Assembly (NCBI GenBank): GCA_021786825.1
Contig: JAJYMS010000119.1
Span: 1-33,528, forward strand
Direction: 5' to 3'
Source: Bacillota bacterium
Lineage (GTDB): Bacteria; Bacillota; Sulfobacillia; JAMDAP01; JAJYMS01
DNA length: 33,528 nt
Both the position numbers and the translations under genes were made by a program. The notes below the pieces were generated by a model, which saw only the letters and a list, made by a program, of their open reading frames with translations, did not search any database and was not told where the DNA came from. This document shows, piece after piece, positions 22,645 to 30,279 of the stretch (within the stretch, counting starts at the first letter, position 1; each line of letters begins with the position of its first letter).

Positions 22645-23877
22645 ATGAGCACGGGGGAGGTTTTTCTGCACACCGCCCAGGCCTTCTTGCCGCGGCTGGT
22701 CGAGTTGCGCCGGGACTTTCACCGGCATCCGGAGTTGAGCAACGCCGAGCATCGCACTCAGGCCAGGGTGGCCGACGAGTTGCGGGGGCTCGGCGTCGAG
22801 GTGCAGACCGGGGTTGGGGGCACCGGGGTGGTGGGCGTGCTGGATCCGACCGGCGAGGCCGCCGGGGAGTCCCGGGGCGGAGCGGGGTCGCCCCGGCCCT
22901 GCGTCGCCCTGCGCGCCGACATGGACGCCCTGCCGATCCAGGAGGAGAACGACGTTCCTTACCGCTCCCAGGTCCCCGGGGTAATGCACGCCTGCGGTCA
23001 CGACTTTCACATGGCCGCCCTGCTGGGTGCCGCGATGCTGCTGGCGGCCCGCCGGGAGGCTTTGCCGGGACCGGTCAAGTTCATCTTCCAACCGTCGGAG
23101 GAGACGGTTTCCGGGGCCCGGCGGATGATCGAGGACGGCGTGCTCGACGCCCCGCCCGTGGACGCCATCTTCGGCTTTCACAACGTCCCCCTGCTGCCCG
23201 CCGGTCAGGTGGCGCTCAAGGAGGGACCGACGATGGCGGCGGTGGACACGGTCCACATCGACGTGGTGGGCGCGGGAGGCCACGGGGGGATTCCCCAGCG
23301 GACGGTCGACCCGATCGTCGCCGCGTCCGCCCTGGTGCTGGCCCTGCAGACGGTGGTCAGCCGGGGGGTGGACCCGCTGGAAGCGGCGGTGGTGACCATC
23401 GGCAGCTTCCAGGCGGGTACCGCCAGCAACATCATCCCCGACCGGGCGCAGTTGGCCGGCACGGTGCGGACCTTCAACCCGGCGGTGCGCGACTTGGCCG
23501 AAGCGGCGATCCGCCGGGTGGCGGAGGCGACCGTGGCGGCCTTCGGGGCCCGGGCGGAGGTGCGCTACGAGCGGGTGGTTCCGGCGGTGCGCAACGAAGC
23601 GGTGATGACCCGGATCGCCCGCCAGGCGGCGGCCGGGCTGCTGGGTGACGAGGCCATCCGGGAGGCCCAGATGACCACCGGCGGGGAGGACTTCGCCCTG
23701 TTCCTCGAGCGGGTGCCGGGTTGCTACCTCTCCATCGGCTCCGGCGATCCGGAGGGCGGCCCCGTGGCTCCCTGGCATTCCTCCCGGTATCAGGTGAACG
23801 AGTCGGCCCTCGCCGTCGCGGCGGCGGTGATGGCTCGCACGGCCCTGCTGGCCTTGAAGGAGTTGCGCCGCGCCTGA
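22645..23877 (+). CDS. M20-family amidohydrolase (hippurate / IAA-amino acid hydrolase type)
   Basis: A 410-residue metallo-hydrolase that cleaves N-acyl or N-aryl-acyl amino acids. The ATG at 22645 is used instead of the track start at 22552, which overlaps the previous gene. The N-terminus has the family's LVELRRDFHRHPELSNAEHR. Metal and catalytic residues are HACGHDFHM (about 114-122), the catalytic Glu pair in PSEETVSGARRMIEDG (about 151) and His in FGFHNVP (about 178). The lid domain contains VGAGGHGGIPQRTVDPI. It closes the operon five bases after the ferritin-like gene. Because the same operon makes aryl-acyl-CoA, indoleacetyl- or phenylacetyl-amino acids are attractive substrates, but hippurate, acetyl-diaminopimelate or other substrates are equally possible from sequence alone. 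Confidence 0.87.
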   Translation: MSTGEVFLHTAQAFLPRLVELRRDFHRHPELSNAEHRTQARVADELRGLGVEVQTGVGGTGVVGVLDPTGEAAGESRGGAGSPRPCVALRADMDALPIQEENDVPYRSQVPGVMHACGHDFHMAALLGAAMLLAARREALPGPVKFIFQPSEETVSGARRMIEDGVLDAPPVDAIFGFHNVPLLPAGQVALKEGPTMAAVDTVHIDVVGAGGHGGIPQRTVDPIVAASALVLALQTVVSRGVDPLEAAVVTIGSFQAGTASNIIPDRAQLAGTVRTFNPAVRDLAEAAIRRVAEATVAAFGARAEVRYERVVPAVRNEAVMTRIARQAAAGLLGDEAIREAQMTTGGEDFALFLERVPGCYLSIGSGDPEGGPVAPWHSSRYQVNESALAVAAAVMARTALLALKELRRA

Positions 23878-23988
23878 CGCCCGGCGGCTTGGGAGGGCGG
23901 CCACCGATTCGACATCTGAATGTAATTTAACCACGCTAGAGGGTCAATCTAAAGTGATTGCCGTCACAAATAAATCATCATTCCCAGC

Positions 23989-24017
23989 TTGACCGGCCTG
24001 GTGGCTCAGGTTAGTAT
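23989..24017 (+). promoter_or_regulatory. Sigma-A-like promoter for the SLH/3D gene
   Basis: TTGACC (23989-23994) and TAGTAT (24012-24017) are 17 bases apart in an AT-rich island (about 23910-24050). Transcription should begin near 24024, roughly 245 bases before the ATG. This places the terminator-like element at 24121-24157 within the 5' leader. Confidence 0.6.
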
Positions 24018-24052
24018 GTAATACACAGTTGACTTCAAACGGTATGAAAATT

Positions 24053-24157
24053 CCGGGCGGAGAGCCCTGCGGCGCGAGCTCCAGAGGCTGCGAGCCCAGC
24101 GGGCCGAGAGCCAGGAGGCCGTCACCCTTGGTGTGGTGACACCGCCCGGTTTTTTTT
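24053..24157 (+). ncRNA. Structured leader with internal terminator (attenuator or riboswitch candidate)
   Basis: An 8-bp perfect helix closes the element: CCGGGCGG (24053-24060) with CCGCCCGG (24142-24149), followed by eight T residues. Inside are four short units starting GAGCC or GAGCTC at 24062, 24076, 24092 and 24108. Three contain a tiny GC hairpin (GCC-CTGC-GGC, GCCC-AGC-GGGC, GCC-AGGA-GGC), and then comes GTCACC/GGTGAC (24121-24126, 24135-24140). I do not recognise a known riboswitch class. A start-less reading frame also crosses it, so a coding remnant cannot be excluded. Confidence 0.4.
24121..24157 (+). terminator. Intrinsic terminator upstream of the SLH/3D gene
   Basis: A GTCACC/GGTGAC hairpin and the 3' arm CCGCCCGG lead straight into eight T residues. 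Because it lies after the promoter at 23989 and 112 bases before the ATG, it probably works as an attenuator rather than ending the upstream operon. The two functions are not exclusive. Confidence 0.55.
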
Positions 24158-24268
24158 GTCGCTAATTGGCACTCCCTGCGGGTCACCAGGGGGGACCCCC
24201 CGGGGGAGGAGAACCGGCTGGTGGGAAAGAATAACTAGAGTATGGCGTCCCGTGCACTGGAGGGAGAT

Positions 24269-25267
24269 ATGCCCAGACCTCGCGCGACAGCGGTATTGGT
24301 GGCGATCATCATCTGGATAAGCCTGGTCCTGCTCTGGCCGGCCGCGGCGGGCGCGGCGACGCCCCCGCCGCCCGGGCCGATGACGGACGTCCCCGCCAAC
24401 CACTGGGCCGCGGCGGCAATCGCCCAGTTGTGGCAGGCCGGGATCATCAACGGCGATGAACGGGGATACTTTTACCCCGACCGGCCGATCTCGCGGGCGG
24501 AATTGGCCAAGGTGGTTATCCTCTCCCTGCGCCTGGCCCCCCAGCCCGTGACCCGGCAGCGCTTCAGTGACGTCCCGGCAGCCGCCTGGTACGCCGGGTT
24601 CACCGAAACGGCGTACCGCCTGGCGCTGCTCCACGCGCAGGCCGACGGCCTGCTGAACCCCAACGGCCAGGTCAGCCGCGAGGAGCTGGCGATGATCCTG
24701 GACCGGGCCCTGGCCTGGGAAAAGGTGGCCCAGGACCTCAGCGACGCGGAGGTCTGGGCGAGGCTGAACTTCAGCGACCGGGGGGACATCAGCTCCCGGA
24801 CGCTCAACTACGTGGCCCAGGCGGTGCGCGGAGGCGTCCTGCGGGGTTTCGGCGACGGGACCTTCCGTCCGGGCCGGGCGGCCACCCGGGCCGAGGTGGC
24901 GGTGATCGCCCAGAGGCTTTTGCGCCCGGACTCCCAGAGTATCGTCGTCACCGGGCGCCAGGTTCCCTACCTGCAGCGACTGGACCTGGTGGCCACCGCC
25001 TACGGGGCCGGGGAGGACTGGCTGAGCGACACGACTTACCTCGGGCTCCAGGTGCACGACGGGGTGGTTGCGGTAGATCCCAGCGTGATCCCCCTGGGCT
25101 CCTTGCTTTACGTTGACGGTTACGGCTTTGCCATCGCCGCCGACACCGGCTCGGCTATCCGGGGGGCGCGGATCGACCTCTACTACGGAGAGGACCCCGC
25201 ATTCGTCCGTGATTTCGGCCTGCAACCTCGCAAGGTCTACCTGATTCAGCGGCCGGTGGCCGCCTGA
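24269..25267 (+). CDS. Secreted SLH-domain protein with C-terminal 3D (lytic) domain
   Basis: A 332-residue exported wall protein. The ATG at 24269 is chosen: GGAGG lies 5 bases upstream and the reading gives a clean signal peptide (MPRPRATAVLVAIIIWISLV, cleaved after AAAGAA). Three SLH repeats follow, beginning MTDVPANHWAAAAIAQLW, FSDVPAAAWYAGFTETAY and FSDRGDISSRTLNYVAQA, which anchor proteins to pyruvylated wall polymers. The C-terminus is a 3D domain of the MltA-like beta-barrel group: VATAYG, then VDPSVIPLGSLLYVDG, AADTG and RIDLYY, which hold the three Asp residues. The likely role is surface peptidoglycan remodelling. Its long leader with an internal terminator suggests regulated expression. 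The epimerase gene follows after 25 bases. Confidence 0.85.
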   Translation: MPRPRATAVLVAIIIWISLVLLWPAAAGAATPPPPGPMTDVPANHWAAAAIAQLWQAGIINGDERGYFYPDRPISRAELAKVVILSLRLAPQPVTRQRFSDVPAAAWYAGFTETAYRLALLHAQADGLLNPNGQVSREELAMILDRALAWEKVAQDLSDAEVWARLNFSDRGDISSRTLNYVAQAVRGGVLRGFGDGTFRPGRAATRAEVAVIAQRLLRPDSQSIVVTGRQVPYLQRLDLVATAYGAGEDWLSDTTYLGLQVHDGVVAVDPSVIPLGSLLYVDGYGFAIAADTGSAIRGARIDLYYGEDPAFVRDFGLQPRKVYLIQRPVAA

Positions 25268-25292
25268 CCCGGCCCCGCTAGGAAGGTGCGTC

Positions 25293-26234
25293 TTGGCTCG
25301 CTATCTGGTAACCGGGGCGACCGGATTCATCGGCCGCCGACTGGCGGAGGCTTTGCTCGCGCGAGGGGACCAGGTCCGCTGCCTGGTGCGGGACCCTGAA
25401 CGGGCGGCTCGACTGCGGGAACTTGGGGCGGAACTGGTCGCGGGCGACGTCACCCAGCCCGCTGCTTGGCGCGGTGTGGCCGAGGGGGTGGGGGTCGTTT
25501 ACCACCTTGCCGCCCGGGGAATCGCCCCGGCCGCGGTGGTGGAGGCCACCAATATCGGGGGCACCCGCGACCTGCTTCGCGAGTCCCAGGCCGCCGGCGT
25601 CACGGCCTTCGTCTACACCTCCAGCGGAACGATCTACGGCGACCAGCGGGGCGCCTGGGTTGACGAGGGCAGCCCGGTGTACCCTTCCTTTGCCTATCCC
25701 CGGTCGAAGCTGGAGGCTGAACGCCTGCTGCTGGAGGCCCGCGCCGGGTCTGGGTTCCCCTGCCACATCGCGCGGGTGGCCGCCGTCTACGGCGCGGGCA
25801 GCCCGATGTTGATGGCGGAGCGGGTGCGCCGGGGCCGGATGCGCCTGATCAACGGCGGCAGGAACTACGGCTCGTGGATCCACGTCGACGACCTCGTCCG
25901 CGTCTTGCTGCTGCTGCCGGAGCGGGGCAAGGTGGGCCGGATCTACGTGGTGGGCGACGACCACCCTGCCCAGTTAAGGGAGTTCTACGCCTTTATCGCC
26001 GAACGGCTGGGTGCGAGTCCCCCCGGCAGCATGCCGCTGTCCCTGGCCAAGGCGGTTTTCGGCCTGGCGGGCCTGGTGGCCCGGCTGAACGGCCGGGAGG
26101 CGCGGATGCCTCCCGACCTGCTGAAGATGATGACCCTCTCTCACCGGCTGAACAACCGCCGGATGAAGGAAGATCTGGGCATCGAGTTGCGTTACCCGAC
26201 CTTCCGGGAGGGGTTGGCGGAGGTGCTGCGGTGA
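25293..26234 (+). CDS. NAD-dependent epimerase/dehydratase (extended SDR)
   Basis: A 313-residue extended short-chain dehydrogenase. The TTG start has GGAAGGTG about 6 bases upstream. The nucleotide site is GATGFIGRRLAEALL (8-22); Asp in GDVTQP and YHLAAR follow, and the catalytic Tyr/Lys pair is in YPRSKLEAE (about 135). SSGTIYGD precedes it, as in sugar-nucleotide epimerases and 3-beta-hydroxysteroid-dehydrogenase-like proteins. The late region YGSWIHVDDLVRVLLLL fits the same group. The substrate may be a nucleotide sugar or another hydroxylated compound; sequence alone does not decide. It lies 25 bases after the wall protein gene and may share its transcript. Its 3' end faces the Mn catalase gene with a 38-base gap and no clear terminator. 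Confidence 0.82.
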   Translation: MARYLVTGATGFIGRRLAEALLARGDQVRCLVRDPERAARLRELGAELVAGDVTQPAAWRGVAEGVGVVYHLAARGIAPAAVVEATNIGGTRDLLRESQAAGVTAFVYTSSGTIYGDQRGAWVDEGSPVYPSFAYPRSKLEAERLLLEARAGSGFPCHIARVAAVYGAGSPMLMAERVRRGRMRLINGGRNYGSWIHVDDLVRVLLLLPERGKVGRIYVVGDDHPAQLREFYAFIAERLGASPPGSMPLSLAKAVFGLAGLVARLNGREARMPPDLLKMMTLSHRLNNRRMKEDLGIELRYPTFREGLAEVLR

Positions 26235-26272
26235 GGGTTCGAACCGGTCCACGGACGGTGTGGTGGAAGGTG

Positions 26273-26950
26273 TCAGGCGGGCTGGCGCGGGTTCTCGAAG
26301 CTGGGCGGGGTGGGGGCGGGTGCCTGGAAGTGCTGGCCGGGGCTTGACAGGTCAAAGTACAGCCGGGAGTCCTCGGTGACGCCGTAGTCACGCATGGACC
26401 CCGTATCCTGGACCTTTTTGAGGGCCTCGCGGAAGAGGGCGTTGTGGGCTTCCTCCCGGTTCAGCAGGAAGTCGATCGTTTCCCTCACCCGGCGGTCGTT
26501 GATCTGCCGGTGCAGGTGCTCATACACCACCTTGGCCCGCTGCTCGGCGGCAATGTTGGAAAGGAGGTCGGCCGGCAGGTCGCCGGTCACTTCGACGTAG
26601 GACGCCGTCCAGGGATAGCCGGAGGCGTTGGTCAGCATGGGTGACAGCCCACTGATGACCTGGGGTTCGATGGTTCCCGCGCTCACCTGGGTGACGTCGG
26701 GGTGCTGGCCGTTCAGGAGGGTCACCGTCTGGGCGACCATCTCCATGTGCGAGAGTTCCTCCGCGGCGATGTCCAGAAACAGGTCCTTGATGGCGGGGTC
26801 GTTGATCCGGAAACTCTGGGAGATGTACTGCATCGCGGCCTTCAGCTCTCCGTGCGGGCCGCCGAGCTGCTCCAGCAGCATGGTCGCGTAAGTAGGGTTG
26901 ACCGAGTCGATCGCCACGTCATGCAGAAGTTGCTTGTCGTGCTTGAACAC
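26273..26950 (-). CDS. Manganese catalase family protein
   Basis: A 225-residue non-heme catalase that disproportionates hydrogen peroxide with a dimanganese centre. The GTG at 26950 is preferred (AAAGGAG 8 bases upstream); the track start at 26992 adds 14 unlikely residues. The usual ligand set is present: Glu35 (GPHGELKAAM), Glu65 and His68 (EELSHMEM), Glu136 (AAEQRAKVVYE) and His169 (EEAHNALF). It is shorter than Thermus or Lactobacillus enzymes and near the length of spore-associated CotJC relatives; the C-terminus is Pro-rich (FQAPAPTPPSFENPRQPA). Given the probable spore-former background, it may protect spores or the cytoplasm. It stands alone, divergent from the MFS gene. Confidence 0.9.
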   Translation of the reverse strand: MFKHDKQLLHDVAIDSVNPTYATMLLEQLGGPHGELKAAMQYISQSFRINDPAIKDLFLDIAAEELSHMEMVAQTVTLLNGQHPDVTQVSAGTIEPQVISGLSPMLTNASGYPWTASYVEVTGDLPADLLSNIAAEQRAKVVYEHLHRQINDRRVRETIDFLLNREEAHNALFREALKKVQDTGSMRDYGVTEDSRLYFDLSSPGQHFQAPAPTPPSFENPRQPA

Positions 26951-27148
26951 GTGGGATACTCCTTTCGGCGGTATGCTTGTCTCGAACCCCATTAGCGTTT
27001 GCAGGCAAGAGGTCGCTTATCAGACCGCCCACGAAGGGAGTGGTCGGGCTGCCCTTGTCTTGGCTAGCTGGCAACGCCGCTGGGCAACCTGATACCGGCG
27101 GCGTTCGCCTTGGCGCCGCCAAAACCGGCTGCTGAGAGGAGACCGGGC

Positions 27149-28414
27149 GTGAAGGCCGAGACTTCCTGGCGGCTAGCCATGCTGTCCACCGTTCCCTTCA
27201 TCATGGTCCTGGGCAATTCGATGCTTATCCCGGTCTTGCCGGCGATGCAGGAGGTGATGCACCTCAGCAAGTCCCAGGCCGGATTGCTGATCACCCTCTT
27301 TTCGATTCCGGCGGGCCTGACCATCCCCTGGGCGGGGATGCTTTCCGACCGGGTGGGGCGCAAGACGGTAATGGTGCCGGCTCTGGTGGTCTACGGCATC
27401 GGGGGGCTGATCGCCGGGGTGGCGGCCCTTCTGCTGCGTTCCAGCGCCTTTTGGCCGATCATGGTCGGTCGCGTCATCCAGGGGGTCGGGGCGGGGGGCA
27501 CCTACCAGCTGGCGATGGCGCTGACCGGCGACATCTTTAACACCCGCGAACGAACCAAGGCCCTGGGCCTGCTCGAGGCGGCCAACGGCCTGGGCAAGGT
27601 CATCAGTCCCATCGCCGGGGCGGCCGTTGCCTTGATCGTGTGGTTCGCGCCTTTTTTCGTTTACGGCCTGCTGGCCCTGCCGATCGCGGCGGCGGTCTGG
27701 ATGGTTGTGAAGGAGCCCCAGACGGAGCGCGCCGAGCAAGGGGTTCGCCAGTACTTCGGCTCTCTGGGCGGGGTGCTGGCCAAGAAGGGACTGCCGCTGT
27801 CGGCCTGCTTCCTGGCGGGGATGGTGGCGCTGTTCGTCCTCTTCGGCGTCCTGGCCCACTACTCCGACGTGCTGGAGGACCGCTATCGGGTGGAGGGATT
27901 CCGGAAGGGACTGGTGCTGGCCGGCCCGGTGCTGGCGATGGCCATCGCCTCGTACGTGACCGGGACGGTTCTGCAGAAGCGTCTGGCCAAGCTGCTTAAG
28001 GTGCTGGTGCTCGTCGGGCTCGGCCTCGTCGCCGCCGGCGTGGCCGGCGTGGGCCTGACCCGGCAGGCCCTGCTCCTCTTCGGAGCGATCGGCTTGATCG
28101 GCCTTGGCAACGGCCTGATTCTGCCCGCGGTGAATACGATGATCACCAGCGCCGCGGGCTCCGAAGAGCGCGGCGCGGTGACGGCATTCTACGGCACGGT
28201 ACGCTTTTTCGGGGTGGCGGTGGGGCCGCCCACCTTCGGGCTCGTCGACCGCCTGGGCCCCGGTATCCTGATGCTGGGGGCGGCCGGCCTGACGGCCGCG
28301 GCCGGGCTGTTCGCCTGGGGATTCGTGGACCAGAAAAAACTGATGCCCGCCCATCTCTTGCGGGGCGGGCAGGGGGGCACGGGCAAGGGCCGCGCGACGG
28401 GGGGCGGGGAATAG
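27149..28414 (+). CDS. Major facilitator superfamily transporter
   Basis: A 421-residue twelve-helix transporter, probably a proton-coupled drug or metabolite exporter of the DHA1 kind. The GTG at 27149 is preferred to the track TTG at 27110 because AGAGGAGA lies 6 bases upstream. MFS motif A is visible in the loop between helices 2 and 3: GMLSDRVGRKTVM. A second family motif appears around VGRVIQGVGAGGTYQLAMA (motif B with its Arg), and GLGNGLILPAVNTM in the second half. A cytosolic C-terminal tail is Gly-rich. Substrate unknown. It ends 14 bases from the convergent ABC exporter genes. Confidence 0.85.
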   Translation: MKAETSWRLAMLSTVPFIMVLGNSMLIPVLPAMQEVMHLSKSQAGLLITLFSIPAGLTIPWAGMLSDRVGRKTVMVPALVVYGIGGLIAGVAALLLRSSAFWPIMVGRVIQGVGAGGTYQLAMALTGDIFNTRERTKALGLLEAANGLGKVISPIAGAAVALIVWFAPFFVYGLLALPIAAAVWMVVKEPQTERAEQGVRQYFGSLGGVLAKKGLPLSACFLAGMVALFVLFGVLAHYSDVLEDRYRVEGFRKGLVLAGPVLAMAIASYVTGTVLQKRLAKLLKVLVLVGLGLVAAGVAGVGLTRQALLLFGAIGLIGLGNGLILPAVNTMITSAAGSEERGAVTAFYGTVRFFGVAVGPPTFGLVDRLGPGILMLGAAGLTAAAGLFAWGFVDQKKLMPAHLLRGGQGGTGKGRATGGGE

Positions 28415-28428
28415 GGTCGCCGCCCGCT

Positions 28429-30279
28429 TCAGCCCGTTTTCGGCGTGGGCGCGGGCGTGGGCGTGGGCGTGGGCGCGAGCGCGCCGGCGTCGTCCTCGAA
28501 CTGCAGCCGCCAGAGCTTGTGGTAAAGGCCCCGGCGCGCCACCAGTTCCCGGTGCGTCCCCTGCTCGCGGATGCGGCCCTTATGCAGGACGATGATCTGG
28601 TCGGCGTGCTGAATGGTGGACAGGCGGTGCGCGACGACCAGGGTGGTGCGCCCGCGGACGAGTTCGCGCAGGGCGCCCTGGATGAGGGCCTCCGTCTCGC
28701 TGTCGATGTTGGCGGTCGCCTCGTCCAGCAGCAGGACGGCGGGATCGAAGGCAAGAGCGCGGGCCAAGGCCAGCAGTTGCCGCTGCCCGGAGGAGAGGGT
28801 CGCCCCGCGCTCGGCCACCGGTTCCGCATAGCCGCGCGGGAGGCGGCGGATGAAGGAATCGGCCTTGGTCGCCACGGCCGCGCGCACCACCGCGTCGTCG
28901 CCGATGCCGGGTTCGTTCAGCCGGATGTTGGAGGCGACGTCGCCCGTAAACAGGAATACATCCTGGGCCACCAACCCCATCCGGCGGCGCAACTCGCCTT
29001 GGGAAACCGCTCGCACGTCGACGCCGTCCACCAGGACGGCGCCGCTGCGCACATCGTAAAAGCGAGGGACGAGGCTGAGGATGGAGGTCTTGCCGGCGCC
29101 GGTGTGCCCGACGAAGGCCACCGTCTGGCCCGGCTGGACCTTGAAGCTGACGCCCCGCAAGACCCACTCCTGGCCCTGGTACGCGAACCAGACGTCCCGG
29201 AACTCCACCTCCCCGCGCGCCCTGGGGAGGGGCTGCGGGACGGCGGGGTCGGCGACCTCCGCGGGGGTGTCCAGCAACTGAAAGATGCGTTCCGAGGAAG
29301 CCATGGCCTGCTGCATGATGTTGAACTTTTCGGCCAGTTCCAGGATCGGCCGGAAGAGTTGCTGGATATAGCTCGTAAAGGCGAAGAGCACGCCCAGGGT
29401 AAGGGAACCGGAAAGCGCCCGGCCGCCCCCGTACCAGATGACCAGCGCCAGGGTGGACGACGACAGCAGGTCGAGGGCGGGGCGGAAGACGGCGAAAACG
29501 CGTAGTTGCCGCATACTGGCGTCGAGGTAGGAGCGGTCGATGGCCTCGAACTCCCGGGCCTGCTCCGCTTCGCGCATGAAGACCTGCACCAACCGCATCC
29601 CGGCGATGTTCTCGGCCAGGGTCGCGTTGATCCGCGCCAGGCGGACCCTGACCTCCCGCCAAGCGGCGCGGGCGCGGTTGGAGTAGACCACGCTGATCCA
29701 GGCCACCAGCGGCATCACCGCCAGGCTCACCAGGGCCAGCTTGGCGTTCATCCGGAACATGACGGCGACGACCCCCATGATGATGAACAGGTCGCGGAAG
29801 AGGTTCACCAGCACCGAGGTGTACATCTCGTTGAGGGATTCGGTGTCGTTGGCCACCCGCGTCACCAGGCGGCCCACCGGGTTCCGGTCGAAATAGCTCA
29901 AGGAGGCCCGCTGCAGATGCTCGAAGACTTCCTGGCGGAGGCGGAAGATGATCTCCTGACCGGTCCGCTGCAGCAGGACGGTCTGCAGGTAGTTAAGGCC
30001 CATCCCGACGAGGAGGATGGCCAGGTAAAGCAGGGCCAGAGGCCACAGCGAGCGCAGCGACGCGCCGCCCCCGCCCGCGCCGCCCGGAGGGCTCAAATAG
30101 TTGTCGATGGCCACCTTCAGGAGGTACGGGCGGGCCAGGTCAACCCCGGCCAGCAGCGCCAGCAGGGCCACGCAGACCAGGATGATCCCGGAGTGGGGGC
30201 GGGCATAGCCGAGCAGGCGGCGCATCAGGCGGCCGTCGTAAGCCTTGCCCAGAACCTCTTCTTCGCGGAAATCATTCAT
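28429..30279 (-). CDS. ABC exporter half-transporter, canonical ATP-site subunit
   Basis: A 616-residue membrane-ATPase fusion: six transmembrane helices, then a nucleotide-binding domain. Walker A is GHTGAGKTS (about 390), Walker B is LLLDEATANID with the catalytic Glu (about 515) and the H-loop is VVAHRLSTI. The signature is LSSGQ rather than LSGGQ. Together with the degenerate Walker B of its partner, this fits a heterodimeric exporter of the TM287/TM288 or BmrC/BmrD kind. The ATG overlaps the upstream gene's stop in ATGAATGA, so the two are cotranslated. The C-terminus carries a Pro/Thr/Ala repeat (PTPTPTPAPTP) from a hexanucleotide array. Substrates may be drugs, lipids or peptides. Confidence 0.9.
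   Translation of the reverse strand: MNDFREEEVLGKAYDGRLMRRLLGYARPHSGIILVCVALLALLAGVDLARPYLLKVAIDNYLSPPGGAGGGGASLRSLWPLALLYLAILLVGMGLNYLQTVLLQRTGQEIIFRLRQEVFEHLQRASLSYFDRNPVGRLVTRVANDTESLNEMYTSVLVNLFRDLFIIMGVVAVMFRMNAKLALVSLAVMPLVAWISVVYSNRARAAWREVRVRLARINATLAENIAGMRLVQVFMREAEQAREFEAIDRSYLDASMRQLRVFAVFRPALDLLSSSTLALVIWYGGGRALSGSLTLGVLFAFTSYIQQLFRPILELAEKFNIMQQAMASSERIFQLLDTPAEVADPAVPQPLPRARGEVEFRDVWFAYQGQEWVLRGVSFKVQPGQTVAFVGHTGAGKTSILSLVPRFYDVRSGAVLVDGVDVRAVSQGELRRRMGLVAQDVFLFTGDVASNIRLNEPGIGDDAVVRAAVATKADSFIRRLPRGYAEPVAERGATLSSGQRQLLALARALAFDPAVLLLDEATANIDSETEALIQGALRELVRGRTTLVVAHRLSTIQHADQIIVLHKGRIREQGTHRELVARRGLYHKLWRLQFEDDAGALAPTPTPTPAPTPKTG
28442..28477 (+). repeat. Hexanucleotide tandem repeat at the end of the ABC exporter gene
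   Basis: Six tandem units of GGCGYG (four GGCGTG, two GGCGCG) encode Pro-Thr/Pro-Ala repeats on the minus strand. In-frame slippage would change tail length without disrupting the gene. Confidence 0.8.

Noticed and set aside
26233-26255. T-arm-like GGGTTCGAACC near 26235
   Set aside because: The flanking stem pairs only at one position, and no acceptor, D or anticodon arms are present.
27097-27120. GGCGGCG/CGCCGCC inverted repeat upstream of the MFS gene
   Set aside because: Short GC repeat without T-run, not centred on a promoter; likely chance in GC-rich sequence.
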